Assembly: GCA_019426215.1 (NCBI GenBank)
Contig: CM033397.1
Coordinates: 31,560,480 to 31,624,479 of the forward strand
DNA: 64,000 bases
DNA from: Buddleja alternifolia
Taxonomy: Eukaryota; Streptophyta; Magnoliopsida; Lamiales; Scrophulariaceae
Reading direction: 5' to 3'
A program made the position numbers and the translations under genes. Shown here piece after piece: positions 11,546 through 24,100 of the stretch. Every line of letters starts with the position of its first letter. The first letter of the stretch is position 1. The notes beneath the pieces are model-generated. The model searched no databases. It saw nothing but the letters and a program-made list of their open reading frames with translations, and had not been told where the DNA came from.

Positions 11546-12252
11546 GGGCTGAAGAGCTGAACTGTTTTTAATTAGGATCGCAAGAGATATGAATCTATTT
11601 TCTTTGCGATTTATGCAATATTCATGAATTTTGGAAATTGAGAATTCTTTTGATCAAACTTGGCAGCGTTTGAATAGCTATGTCAACGTACCGAAATTTA
11701 AATTTGATACTTATGATTACAAAAATTAGGACTAAAATCATTCGACATACATGATTTTAAGTAGTTAACAAGTGCAAACATAAGTAAAATAACATGCTTA
11801 TTTAGTTAAGAAAGAATAGTTGTTCTATGATGTTTTTTGTTTAAGTTGAAAATTTTAAACTTATTGAACATATAACTTTAATTTTAAAATTTTTATTCCC
11901 TAAAATGCATACTTATTCTTATTATATTGAATTCTAAACAAATATTTGATAACTAAATTCATAATAATTAATTATATTAATCTAATGAAATTCACATTCA
12001 TATTAATAAAATCATTTCAATTACATGAGTACATATAAATTTTTTTCTACTATGAAAGTTAAACAAATTTAAAAAAGTTAAACAAATTTAAAAGGTTCCT
12101 AAAAATACAAATATGAAAGATAACTTATAAGTATTTAACATGTGAAATTTTTAAGTTTGGTCAAAATATAATATAGTTCAGCAACATATGCATATAGTGA
12201 TATATTAATTCTTGGGAATAATTTTACACTAAATTTTTATTAGTAATTTAAC
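11546..12252. other. AT-rich non-coding DNA beyond the duplication breakpoint
   Basis: Sequence unique to this side of the duplication boundary. No coding sequence. About 11690-11890 resembles 16850-17045 on the other side of the CACTA element. Confidence 0.5.
11690..11890 (+). repeat. Diverged direct repeat, left unit
   Basis: Shares ordered blocks with 16850-17045, including ATGCTTATTTAGTTAAGAAA, GATACTTATGA and TATGATGTTTTTT-like stretches. The two units flank the CACTA element at 12256-16048 with about 5.15 kb spacing. No terminal motifs allow assignment to a transposon family. Confidence 0.55.
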
Positions 12253-12559
12253 AGTCACTACAAGAAAATGCAACATTTGCAATGAAATATTGGCAATGGC
12301 TTAAAAGCCATGGTGGAAAACAAATATCCACCTCGGCTGCAACAGGTGAGGTGGATATTCTACATCCACCACCGCTAACTACAGGGGGAGGTAAATGTAG
12401 CAATATCCGCCACCGTGGTGTGATATAGCCGTCTGGGATGTTTTTTTTTATTATTATTTCATTTAATTTAATTAATATGTAATTGTGTATTACAGTTGTT
12501 CTCCACATTGAAACCCTAAAAATTTGACACGTTTCTTTCCTTCAGCAAAATAAAGAGAA

Positions 12560-12700
12560 ACTCTTCGCCGCTTCTCTCTCCCAAAGACGGTGTTGTTCCA
12601 CATGCCGGAACTGAATCGCCTCCGCCAACTCTTCGCTGCTTCTCTCCCCCAACGACGGTGTTGCTCCGCAGATGCCGGAACTGAATCGCCGCCACCACGA
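12560..12700 (+). repeat. Tandem duplication of about 65 bp inside CACTA-1
   Basis: The stretch CTTCGCCGCTTCTCTC... with TGCCGGAACTGAATCGCC (to about 12619) is repeated with small changes ending at about 12690. Short frames on both strands cross it but show no known domain. The base composition differs sharply from the surrounding AT-rich DNA. Confidence 0.6.
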
Positions 12701-13029
12701 TCCTCTCTCAATCGCTCTCATTCGCGAATCTCCGCCGCTGCAATCTCTCCTGCGCCAATGTTATTCCACAGCTCGAAAGCCATTTCCGGAACTAGATATG
12801 CGCCTCTCGAAGTTGTAATCTCTCATATTAGTCTCCAATGATCTCTACGGTTCGTTTTGGTTTGAAGCTTCATTTTCTAGGGCAAAATTCATTTATCTTC
12901 GCTTTATGTTTCAAAATCAACTTTCTTATGATTTTGCCGATCCAAAGCAAATTGAGGTTTGATTTTAGAATTACAGGAACATTTCATGTTTTTGTGAAAG
13001 ATTCAAACCGATGTTTCAATAGAGTTGTG

Positions 13030-13600
13030 ATTGTCATTTTGAGCTCAGATGTATGTATTGTGATTACACTTCAATTTTATTTGTTTTATATTCATTCTTC
13101 TTTAAATATGTGTAATTTGGAGGATTCTTGTTTTTGAACAGTGCAGGAAACACACACTAACACCAACACTATGTGTCAATCAGCAGAGGCTTACTGTGAT
13201 TCTTAATCAAACTGAAGGTACATGATGATTAAATTTGTTCTTAAATTCATGAAGTTCAAGGTTTTGAGGCCTTTGAAATATTTTAAATTCGAAGATTGAG
13301 ACCGATTTTTAATAGAATTATGAGTGTAATTTTAAGTTCAGATGTATGTACGTATGTGATTACTATAATTTCTTTGTTTTATATTCATTCTTTATATAAT
13401 AATGCGTAACTTACAAGATTTTTATTTTTGAATAGTGCAGGGAACACACATTAGCACCAACACTATGCCTCAATCAACTGAGGCTTACTGTAAGTCTAAA
13501 CCAAACTAAATGTACATGATCATTGAATTTGTTCTTAAATTCATGATGTTCAAGGTTTTGAGACCTTCGAATTATTGAAATTTGAATTGTCCTTGGGATT
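13030..13600 (+). repeat. Tandem duplication of about 300 bp inside CACTA-1
   Basis: Two diverged copies with a period of about 298 bp. Each contains GTGCAGG(A/G)AACACACA, then CACCAACACTATG, then GAGGCTTACTGT and a shared GTTCTTAAATTCATGA block (first near 13140-13270, second near 13437-13570). Each AACACACA block is preceded by a splice-acceptor-like GTGCAG, so a duplicated exon of a captured transcript is possible (inference). Confidence 0.65.
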
Positions 13601-14299
13601 TAGGCATATATTTTTTTCACAACAAAATGATATTTGAAATTTATTGGAAAGTTGTTTTACTTGCGCAACTTAGATTATTCTAACTATCTTTTCCTGTTCG
13701 AGTGTAGCAGAGCACTCTGTGATGAAAATTGTGATTTTGCATGATATTGGTTGTTACTCATGCAGATTACACAAAAAGAGTTGTTGGTTATCCTTTGATC
13801 AAGAAGCTATAATCCTTCACAACAAGGTATTATTGAATTTCAGTTTGCTATGAGATATGGATATAGTGCTTGTAATTATAGGCATTATACTTACAACTTC
13901 AACTTTGTTACTTATAGTCTTATACACAATACTCAATTATCTAAACCATGTACTGACAAAAACAAAAGTATGATCAGCCACTTTGCCATTGTGGAAATTA
14001 GATTATTGATCAATATAAAATAAAGATGAAAATAATGATAGAGATAACATATTAAAGTTGATTCTTCTTCTCCCAGTTGGATGAAAAGGGGTTTGGAATC
14101 TAGGAATGAAGGAAAAGAAATTTTAGTGCCTTTTCCATCTTAATAAACTATTAACGGTATAGGATCCTGAATTTTATTCTTCTCCACCTTGCATCTCTCA
14201 CATTGAACTTGAAGACTTAGTTCATTCTAATAAAACTATATCTTGGAGTCCTTTGATTTGAAGGGGTGTATCTTCTCTTTGACCTCATTTGGAAATAAC

Positions 14300-14470
14300 A
14301 CGTCCAATAAATAGTCTGATGGTTTATATGACAATGTGATGCAGGTTTGTAGAATAAAGGGTAATATCTTGTCTGAAATCTTGAAAGAATACCTCCAATA
14401 AATAATCTGATAGTATATATGACCATGTGATGCAGGTTTTTGCATTTGAATTTGCATTTGATAGTATATA
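14300..14470 (+). repeat. Short tandem duplication inside CACTA-1
   Basis: The motif CCAATAAATARTCTGATRGT followed by ATATGACNATGTGATGCAGGTTT occurs twice, near 14303 and 14395. Reading frames on the - strand here are by-products of the repeat. Confidence 0.5.
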
Positions 14471-16051
14471 ATTACATTTGAAAATGGGTAGTTATACAAG
14501 TAAGGTAAGAGTTCTCTCTTCAGTTATTCTTTTTCTTACTTATTTGTCTTCCCTCTATTTTGATTTTGATTTTGATTTTCAATTTTAATTTTTTTTTTTC
14601 TTCTTTCTCTACTGTCTTTCTCATATAGTGAATGAGTGCCGATTGTGTGAGTATGCGCATTTGTTTCTCTCTTGTTTTATACCGGTCAAATGCTTAGCTC
14701 CACAACACAGATCATTGGTTTGGTGATTGAAGATTATAGCAGTGGCAGAGGTAAAGTTAGTTCTTGTATTCTTATGCTGTATTAATTCCAGATTTCTAAA
14801 TTTATTTCTGGTGTCTTTATGTAATGCATGAATGATTTGCTTCAATTCACTTTTTTTACTTATTCGACATCGTAATTCTCTATATAGAAAAGCATTGACG
14901 AACAAATAAAATAAAGCATGGATGTGGAAAATCTTGAAGGAACCGCCTTGCGCTTGAGATAATTTCATGGAAATGTGGTAAGAAATTATATTTCAACCAT
15001 TTCAATTGATGTAAAATTATAATATGGATCTCATAATGTTTGATAATAAAATTTAATTAGATGAATAACATGTATCTCAAATGTCATTAGTGCCTTAGAG
15101 ACTTAGAATGTTAGTTGCAAATTGGAAGGTCATTCCTATCTTTTTGTTGGTTTCTGGTTGAAACAAAAAAGACTTGTATGAGATCGAGGATTGAAAGGTA
15201 TTATCACTCAAAGGGGCTCAATTCTTTGGTTTGTTTATTGAAAGTTCTTGAATAAGTTTCTTTATAGTCTTCAAGATTATATGGAAGAAATTTGACATTA
15301 ATTTCTACATTATTCATTTGAATTTTTCGTACAAAGTGCACAAACTTTTTCTCTAGCTTCTTATGAATGTTCTCTAAATACTTTGTAATTAGAAAAGACT
15401 CGATATAAGTTAGTTTTTGCGTATTTTCTTTTTTATGGTGTTCAATTTTTGTGAATTGATCTTGTTTACTTGTATAATTATTTATTGCTTTGATCGCTTT
15501 ATTTTAGGTGCAGAATAGAAGATCAATAACAACAAATCATCTAAAGAGACTTAAGGAGCTCAGTCGATAGGGTTTAATATATTGTTTTCTGAAAACAAAT
15601 TTATAATGTATTGGATATTAATAATGGTTATTTGATTATATAAAAATACAATTAAATATTTTGAGTAATTTGGCTGGAGTTTTGTTTCTGAAGGTTTGAT
15701 AATTCATTTGCCCTTTTGATTGGGGCTCACGGTAATAACCCAAATAGAAGATTTTGGCAGGGAAAAGAAAAAAAAAATAAGAAAGAGCAACAACCATTCA
15801 CCACGGGAAGTATGGCATGGTGGAAATTTACACTATTTTGGCACATCCACCATGGTGTGAAATGCAATGACCTTTGTCATAGCCAATACATTGACTACCG
15901 CTAAAAGCAGTGGTCAATGTATTCGCCTCCCTTGCAGATAAAACGGTTGTTTGGCCGTGGTAGAGTGGTGGTCAATAACAATTGGCCATGAGAATTGGCT
16001 TTTTGTCATGGTTTTGAGCCATGGTGAATAGTGAAATTTCTTGTAGTGAGT

Positions 16052-18966
16052 ACACATATTGTTTAGTTTTGATTTTTTAATTTTTTTTTCCGGGGATTAA
16101 CTTATTAATGTCTATATATATCTTGTTAATTAGATATCCACTAACTATTTCATAATCTTTGGTTACGTTTGTTAATGATATATGTGCATACTTATATTAT
16201 ATAATTTATACCATATTATTATGTTATAGATTGTTTGGATATCTTAATTTTAAAGTTGATGTTTTGTTAATTGTTATTAGTACACTTGCATTAGGGAATA
16301 CATAAACTATCATGGTATAGGTTGTTGAAAAATTGAACCTCAAAGTTGATATTTTGTTAAATGTTAGTACATTTTCATGAATGAATACATATATTTAATT
16401 TGTTGACTTTATAATATTTACAAAAACTTGCACCAATAAAAATAATTCTATTTCTAAAGATCAATTTGTAATAGGTTGAATGTCTGATAGTGTCTATGAC
16501 ATTTTCAATATATGATATATTAATTTAGTCACTTCTTTATAAATATCTTCTTGATTATGTAGACAAATGATTAGAAAATGAATTTTCCAGTTCAGTTTTA
16601 AAAAATTTTAAATTATATTTATAGAAAATAAAGTTTCGAATTTCATTTAATCAAGTTACATAATTAAAAAGAATAGTGAAATTCTAATTTGCTTTATATT
16701 TTTTACATTTTCAGTTTGATCTATTAAAAAAATGATGAATTTTCAATATAATCGATTAGAATTTTATGGACATCGATTAATTTAATTTGATGCTTTATAA
16801 GTTGATTTTTAATAATCTTTTCAAAAAGAAAAATGACTTAAACCAAACAGGCCTTCAATTATATTTTAAATGTGATACTTATGACTAGAGATCACTAAAT
16901 TGTACGATATAAATGATTTGTGGTCATTAAAATACAAACAAAAGTAAACTAATATGCTTATTTAGTTAAGAAAAAATAGTTCTTTATTATGTTTTTTCAG
17001 TAAGTTAAAATTTTTAATTTATTGTGTATATAAGTTTAATTTGTATTGAATGTTGTTTTCTTGATTAATTGTATTCGAATATTTTAAATATTCATTTGAT
17101 CAATTATAATTTTGTGTTGATTTTTTAAAAACTATATATACTTTACCAAATACACTTATCAAAATAAATCATCAGTGTAAGTAGAAAAATATTCATCTGA
17201 AATATGATTAGTGCCTATTTAGGAAAAAAAAAGCTAGGAATGGAATCCATAATATGATGAAATCAAGAACCACATTTAAAAATAAATAAAATGCATTCTC
17301 TATTATATTATTATCATTCCCTAATGGGTATTCAATTTTACATGCAACGTAAGTATTTTTACTTCTCATATGTTTTTAATAATAAAATTAAATTTTATAA
17401 TTAAAAAATATACATTTGATAGTGGCAAATCAAACAAAAGAGAAAGTATGATTTATGTCAAGCTAATTGTAATTTCGCCAAGACTGTAACTGAGATTCAA
17501 GAAGGGGACACATCGAATGATCTTGAGAGCACACACGCGACGTCAAATTTAGAAAATAGGAAGAGCGAATAAAGAAGAAATAAGAAGATTACATTTATAA
17601 AAATCTAACTTTTTAGTCATAATGATGAGACATTTGCAAGTACTTAAAGAAGTCAATGAGGGGGAAAAGAAGAGAGTACTTCATCCATACAAAATAAACA
17701 AATGAAATAAGAATTTATTTAGTTGCATTTTATATATGTTCCATCTTTCAATAAACTTAGTTCTTCTCTGTGTTCATTCAATATTTCATGACAATCAATA
17801 TTTAGTTTTTCAAAAAATTATAGTTTATAGAACAATAATTCACTTATTTAAATTATTATTCTAAATATGTAACATTATTAAATTGAACATTATTTATATA
17901 CATGAATTATTTAGTGAGAGCATATAATTTACGTGCAACGCACGTGTTATTTATTAGTACTAATAAAATGTACAAAAATTGAACTTGTAGAGTTATTGTT
18001 AGTATTTGTAAACATATAAAATTACCACATTAAGAACTTTGAGACTTGTTTTGTGAAACATATTTTACTATTACTATGTGATATTCACGATATATGAAAT
18101 GAATGAGGGAAAATTTTAACTCGCTCTAGGCTTGGCTGAACCCAAATATATTTCAGAAGGTGAGTGAATTACACTTCTAATATGATTTGTAGCTCATTTT
18201 GTGAAATACATTATGAATCGGCTCTGAATCGGCAGCAGGTTTTATTGTGATCTCATAAAATGTTAAGGACCATCTTCCTTGTTGATTAATTTATAATAAT
18301 GATGATGATGCTATATAAAACATAATAGTAAAATAAGCAAATTTTGGATAATTTATATCAGAAAATTTTGTATCATATTTCGAAGTCTCTGAGCAAAGGT
18401 TTATAATTTAGAGTAGGTATAAACTACTTATTTAAATTTTGAAGTAAGTTTCAAGTTTTTCTTAAATAAATTTTTGCGGTTTCTTTACTATTATGACCAT
18501 ATTCAAGGATTTTTAACCAATGTAAAAATACTACACTCTTCACAATATTTATAATTCAAACTTGCAAAGAAAGTCCAGAGCAACAAATGATATTCCCAGA
18601 AAATATGGTATATGATGATGGTAAAATTCGTCAGTCAGAAATTATCACGTAAATTACCACGTGGGGTGGAAATCCAATCCAACTCACAACAAACTAGGTT
18701 GGGGGTTGATGAATTTATAGACTGCACTCTCATTTAAGTGAGCTGCCTACGTACCCGATGAAATGGGATCAAGTCAGTTTGTAGTTTTTTGGTGAAATTA
18801 CTCTCAGAAGTAGCCAATGGATTTTTTTCTGAGAGAGTAGATAATGAACATTTACCAGCTCCTCTAAGGTATTTATATGTAACCGATAGTGGGCTATGGG
18901 TCGTGGGCTCGTAATTAGCAGTAGCCCACCAAACTTATTAATATACCCATTACTTAGCCGTTAGAT
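16052..18966. other. AT-rich non-coding DNA between CACTA-1 and the LINE
   Basis: No gene recognised. It contains a roughly 90-bp tandem duplication (about 16226-16400; shared blocks AAAGTTGATRTTTTGTTAA and TTAGTACA). It also holds the right unit of the direct repeat (16850-17045) and a small perfect hairpin ACGTGC-AAC-GCACGT near 17931-17945. Confidence 0.5.
16850..17045 (+). repeat. Diverged direct repeat, right unit
   Basis: Partner of 11690-11890, sharing TATGCTTATTTAGTTAAGAA and neighbouring blocks in the same order and orientation. Confidence 0.55.
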
Positions 18967-18982
18967 TATTAAAATAGTCTAA
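18967..18982 (+). repeat. Target-site duplication, left, of LINE
   Basis: TATTAAAATAGTCTAA, identical over 16 bp to 25280-25295, marks the left edge of the LINE insertion. Confidence 0.9.
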
Positions 18983-19007
18983 ATATTAATGAAAAAACAA
19001 AGAAACG

Positions 19008-21075
19008 ATGAATGAAAACTTTGCAAAAATCTTTCTACCAGATCTGAGCAAATCTCCGACCGATGATGACCCTGGACAACCACCGCCACCGCAAAAGATG
19101 GTGGAGGAACGGCATACTAAAAAGTTCAAGCGCGGATTGGCAGGAGAACAACGCGAGTACCAGATCGGCCAGCCGGAGCCGATATAGGGCAATGAAGATA
19201 ATATGAATACGGATGATTCTGAAACACAAAACACAACACAGAATGCATGGAAGCAGGGTAAGCTTCATGATAAACTGAACCAGATTCCTAAAGAAAAACC
19301 ATACTATATGGGAAAAGGCGAACCAGACGGCGACTGGGAGGCGGAACTGATGGAATGTCTTAAGAGAAAAAAAACCCAAAGATGACCCATGGCCTGATCT
19401 GCGAGTCACATTAGATGATCTAAAGGATTTCGCCAAACCATATCGTAGAGCCCTACTTCTGAAAGTGTTGGGTAGAAACGTTGGCTATAACACGTTCAAA
19501 TAGAAAACGAAAGCTTTGTGGCAACTACAAGAAGATGTAGACCTTGTTGACCTAAAAAATGGTTTCTATATGGTAAGGTTCTACAACAAAGATGATTACA
19601 ACCGGGTGCTAAACGATGGCCCATGGATCATATTGGGAAACTACATTACAGTGAGGAAGTGGACTCCGGCATTCCGAGCGGACAAAGCATATATTGACAG
19701 AACCTTTGCTTGGATACGATTCCCCGACATACCAATGGAGCTCTCCAATCTGAAACTTCTTGCTAGGATGGGTAATGAGATCGGCAAACTTATCAAGATT
19801 GAAAAAAATACAAAAGCATCCACCCGAGGAAAGTTTGCACGTATTGGGGTCGAGATCGATTTAGGTAAACCTCTTCTTCCAATAATATACATCAATGGCT
19901 ATCCCCAAGTAGTAGAATACGAAGGGCTCTATTTAATATGTTTCGAATGTGGATTATATGGACACCGAAAAGAAACATGCACCAAGAATCAGAGCAACGA
20001 CAACAATACGGGCCCGAAAAATACAACTACAAAAGGCACGGACGACCAGAATCATCAGCCCGACCCGACCACGTACGGGCCATGGATGTTGGCACAAACT
20101 AGGAAAGTACGATAACAGCGCCCTAGGAACGAGGAAGGAGTGATGTTCAGAAAGGAAACAAATCAATCAAATAAGGAAAATAATTCCCCTCCAACGGTTC
20201 TTGTCTTTGGAGCAAATAATGAGGATTTCGCCCAAAATAGAAGTAGGCAGTATCAAGGGAGCAAAGGGGCGACCACAAAAGGAAAAAATTCTAGTAAAAA
20301 AGCAGCCAATAATAAAATAGTACAACAGTGGAAATTAAAATCAGGGAACTTTTCGAGCGGATCGCGCTTTAATATTCTCCAAGAGGATAATGGGTTGGAA
20401 ATTTTTAAAGAGTCAGAGGAAATAATTGGGATGGATGAATATACAACAGGCAGCCCAAGCATAGCCCAATCCATGGGGCCCAGCAAGAACAAAGGAAAGA
20501 AGAAATTAAATGTAGATCAAAGAGCTCAAGCCAAGTTGGCCCAAAATGCTGATATGGCCCAGGATGATTTTAATACTATCGGACAACCTCTGGATGGTAA
20601 GGCCCAATTGATACAAGGCCAATTACCAGTTATCAAAGAAAGCACCACTTATCAAATAAAAAATAATAACATATTACAGCCCAACCCGACTGGAAAAGAA
20701 TTGCAGACACGGGATCAATTAACTCACGCTAATTCTATAAGAAAGCAGATAGAACCCCAAAACCATAAGGAAGGAAGGAACGAGTACAATTCAACCAAGG
20801 AGTTGGAGGGAGATGTGGATGCATGGAACCATGAACAACATAACCAACAGTACATTGACGAGGATACCGCAAAGGGAGGGAATGTACTTTGGAACAAATC
20901 ACATGCGCCATGGGAACACAATGAATTTGTGATGACAAACCCTACTTTCGATGTATGGGGAAACAGTGCCGACAACCTAACAAAAGAAGGGACGAGTGGG
21001 TTAGATGTCGACATGGGAGTGGAGTTTTCCACACAACATATGGTTCAAAGGGGGTTAAACCCCCCCGAGGTATGA
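19008..21075 (+). pseudogene. LINE ORF1 (DUF4283 and CCHC zinc knuckle), interrupted
   Basis: Probable RNA-binding, ribonucleoprotein-forming protein of the LINE. The ATG at 19008 begins an acidic N-terminus (MNENFAKIFLPDL). A DUF4283 domain follows at about 19380-19890 (motifs LKNGFYMVRF and LNDGPWIILGNY). The zinc knuckle CFECGLYGHRKETC (CX2CX4HX4C) is at about 19939-19980, and a long polar tail runs to TGA at 21073-21075. Lesions are TAG at 19185-19187, a frameshift at the A8 run 19367-19374, TAG at 19501-19503 and TAA at 20113-20115. The pieces otherwise keep one continuous frame after the shift. Confidence 0.85.
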
Positions 21076-21115
21076 TCATCTCTGTCTTTTACGACATATT
21101 AAATATTTTTTATTT

Positions 21116-24100
21116 ATGAATTGTATCTTTTGGAACTGTAGGGGAGCCGGGAGCCCTCCATTCATAACTGCACTTTTGGGTATGCTTCGGGATCACAATC
21201 CGTCAATCCTTGTTCTAATGGAAACTCGCACCAGGGGTCATCGCGCAGATGACATAATTAAAAGGAGTCGTTTTGATAGAGTGGAATGCATAGAGGCAAA
21301 AGGTTTTGCGGGAGGCATTTGGTTTTTTTGGAACTCGGAGGATGTGACTGTAGAATTAGTGGATGCAAATGATCAATGTATAACTGGGATACTTAAGCAA
21401 GATGATAAAAATGACTGGATTCTATCGGCAATTTATGCGAGCCCTCAACAACGCAATAGAGACCATCTTTGGGAATATCTCGAACACATGGAACGTAATA
21501 TCAAAGGACCGTGGCTCTTAGCAGGAGATATGAATGTGGTTATTAAATACAAAGAGAAGGTAGGGGGCGCTCCAGTTGATACTAGCCGTTGCCGACGATT
21601 TGTAGATTTCTCAAATAATTGTGAGCTCTTAGACTTGAAATTTAAGGGAAATCCATACACATGGGCGAAAGGGGGGCAATCTAAACTTCAACAGAGGTTA
21701 GATCGTATTTTATGCAATAGTAGATGGCGTTTTTTACATCCTACAGCCTCGGTTCGACACCTTCCCCGTATCGAAGGATACAGACCACTCACCACTTCTC
21801 TTGAGTTTAAAGGATACAGACCATAGAATATCTCAACAAAAAAAATTTCGCCTTCAACTTGCCTGGTTTGCAGATAAAGGCTTTACTAACATGATCAAAG
21901 ACCAATGGGATAATGAGGTTAACAACAAGATGCATGACAAATTACGTGATATTAGTAATGGGATGGTTGCTTGGAATAGGGATGTGTTCGGAAACATATT
22001 CAAACGCAAGAAAGAATTAAAAGCAAGAATTGACGAAATTCAACGGGCCCAAGGAATACACTTCAACAGATATTTGCAAAAATTGGAAAAGAAGCTTTTG
22101 TCTCGATACCAAGATACCCTAAAACAAGAAGAATTACTTTGGAAACAAAAATCTCGGGTAGACTGGCTCAAAGCGGGCGATCTGAATACGCGCTTCTTTC
22201 ATATGGCGACTAATAACCGCAAAAATCGAAATATAATTCATTGCCTGGTCAAGGGGGATGGAACTATGATCACGGACCAATACACCATGCAAAAGATGGC
22301 TATCGATTTTTTCAAGCAATTGTACGGCCAGGACAACCCGGTATCGGCGTATCAAACAACAGCGGGGTTTCCCAATCTTATTCGTGAGCAATCTGATATG
22401 CTCCAAAATCCGGTTACCAAAGAGGAAGTGAAACAAGCCGTATGGGACATGCACCCTACCAAAGCTCCGGGACCAGACGGATTTCAGCCCATTTTCTTTC
22501 AAAAGTGTTGGAACGTCGTGGGCGACTCTGTGGTAAGAACGGTGAGCCAGGCTCTCCGTACAGGTATTATCGACAATAGAATTAATGAGTCTTTAATTGT
22601 GCTTATTCCTAAAGAAAAAAATCCAACTCTTTTATCTAATTCTCGCCCAATTAGTTTGTCAAACGTAATTCTCAAAATTACCACGAAAACTATGGCGAAT
22701 CGTCTTAAAATCTTAATGCATATTTTAATACCCCAAACGCAATCAAGTTTTATCAAAGGACGTCAAACGGTTGACAATATCATTATTACACAAGAAGTCC
22801 TTCATAACTTGAGCCGTCTTAAAGGGAGAAAAGGTCAATTTGTAACTAAGATTGATTTTGAAAAAGCGTATGATAGAATAAATTAGGTGTTTTTAGATAA
22901 TGTACTCGGTGAAATGGGGTTTCCTTCAACTTGGATTAATCTCATTATGGAATGTACCACAACGGCGAGACTTTCCCTTCTTTGGAATGGAGAAACGACG
23001 GAGTGGTTCAATCTGATGAGAGGTCTAAGGCAAGGCGATCCATTATCTCCTTACCTTTTTGTTTTTTGCATTGAGAAATTAGGATCTATGATTGACAAAG
23101 CAGTGAAGGAAGGAAGATGGACACCGACACCAACCTCTAGACACGGCCCGAAAGTATCGCATCTTATGTTCGCAGACGATTTAATATTATTTGGGGAAGC
23201 CTCGAGTAAACAAATTCAAGCTACCAGTGAGATTTTAGAGGCTTATTGTAACATGTCGGTTCAGAAAATTAATCGAAACAAGTCCCGTATATACTTTTCT
23301 CCTAATATTCAGGGATCTCAAGCTCAGGAGCTATCGGATCGGGCACATCTCAATATTACTCATGACCTCGGGAGATATCTAGGAATACCCTTACACCATA
23401 CTCGTGTCTGTAAGAAAGACTATGCCTTCTTATTGGATAAAGTGAAAGGTAGGCTTAAAGGATGGAAATGTAAATACTTGTCACTAGCCGGGTGCCTCAC
23501 GCTTATCAAATCAGTTACCAACGCGATTCCTATGTACCATATGCAAACATCACGAATCCCTTTAGGTATCTGTGATAATATCGATAAAGCGAATAGGATT
23601 TTTTTATGGGGTGGAACGGAAGAAAGGAATCGTCTTCATCTTCTAGCATGGGATAAAATCTGTAAAGAGAAAGATATAGGGGGTTTGGGTCTTCGTAAAA
23701 CCCGAGATGTTAATCTTGCTTTCTTAGGAAAGTTGGCATGGCAGATTTTAATGGAGAATGATAAATTATGGGTTCAAATTTTACGTCACAAGTACATTCT
23801 TCGGGATAGACCGCAAGGGCGAGGGGCCACTTCTCACACATGGAGGAGCATTCAAGCGGCGCTTCCACTTCTCGAAAAAGGCTTGAGATGGAGAGTTGGA
23901 AATGGACAATTGGTTCACTTTTGGACAGATCTTTGGCTTGTTGACTCACCTTTATCTCGTATTGACGGGATTAGGATTGATGACGAAGATAAAACATGCA
24001 AGGTAGCGAGCTACTGGGAACCGAACCTTGGATGGAACTGGAGAGATCTTCCATCACTTCCAGATCATATTCGGGCAGCCTTGAATCAAGTCAACCTGGA

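Larger units (their letters stand above)
12256..16048. mobile_element. CACTA-type DNA transposon CACTA-1 (non-autonomous)
   Basis: Terminal inverted repeats CACTACAAGAAA (left) and TTTCTTGTAGTG (right) are flanked by the 3-bp duplication AGT (12253-12255 and 16049-16051). These are diagnostic of the CACTA (En/Spm) superfamily. Subterminal regions carry repeated CCATGGTG-like motifs in both orientations near 12308, 15815, 15850 and 16018, probable transposase-binding sites. No transposase frame is seen, so mobility would need a helper. The interior has a GC-rich, exon-like patch (12500-12840) followed by AT-rich, intron-like DNA, suggesting captured non-transposon sequence. Confidence 0.85.

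Noticed and set aside
12590..12841. 83-codon Arg/Ser-rich frame inside CACTA-1
   Set aside because: It spans a tandem repeat, opposing frames are also open, and no homology is recognisable. Treated as captured non-coding or exon debris.
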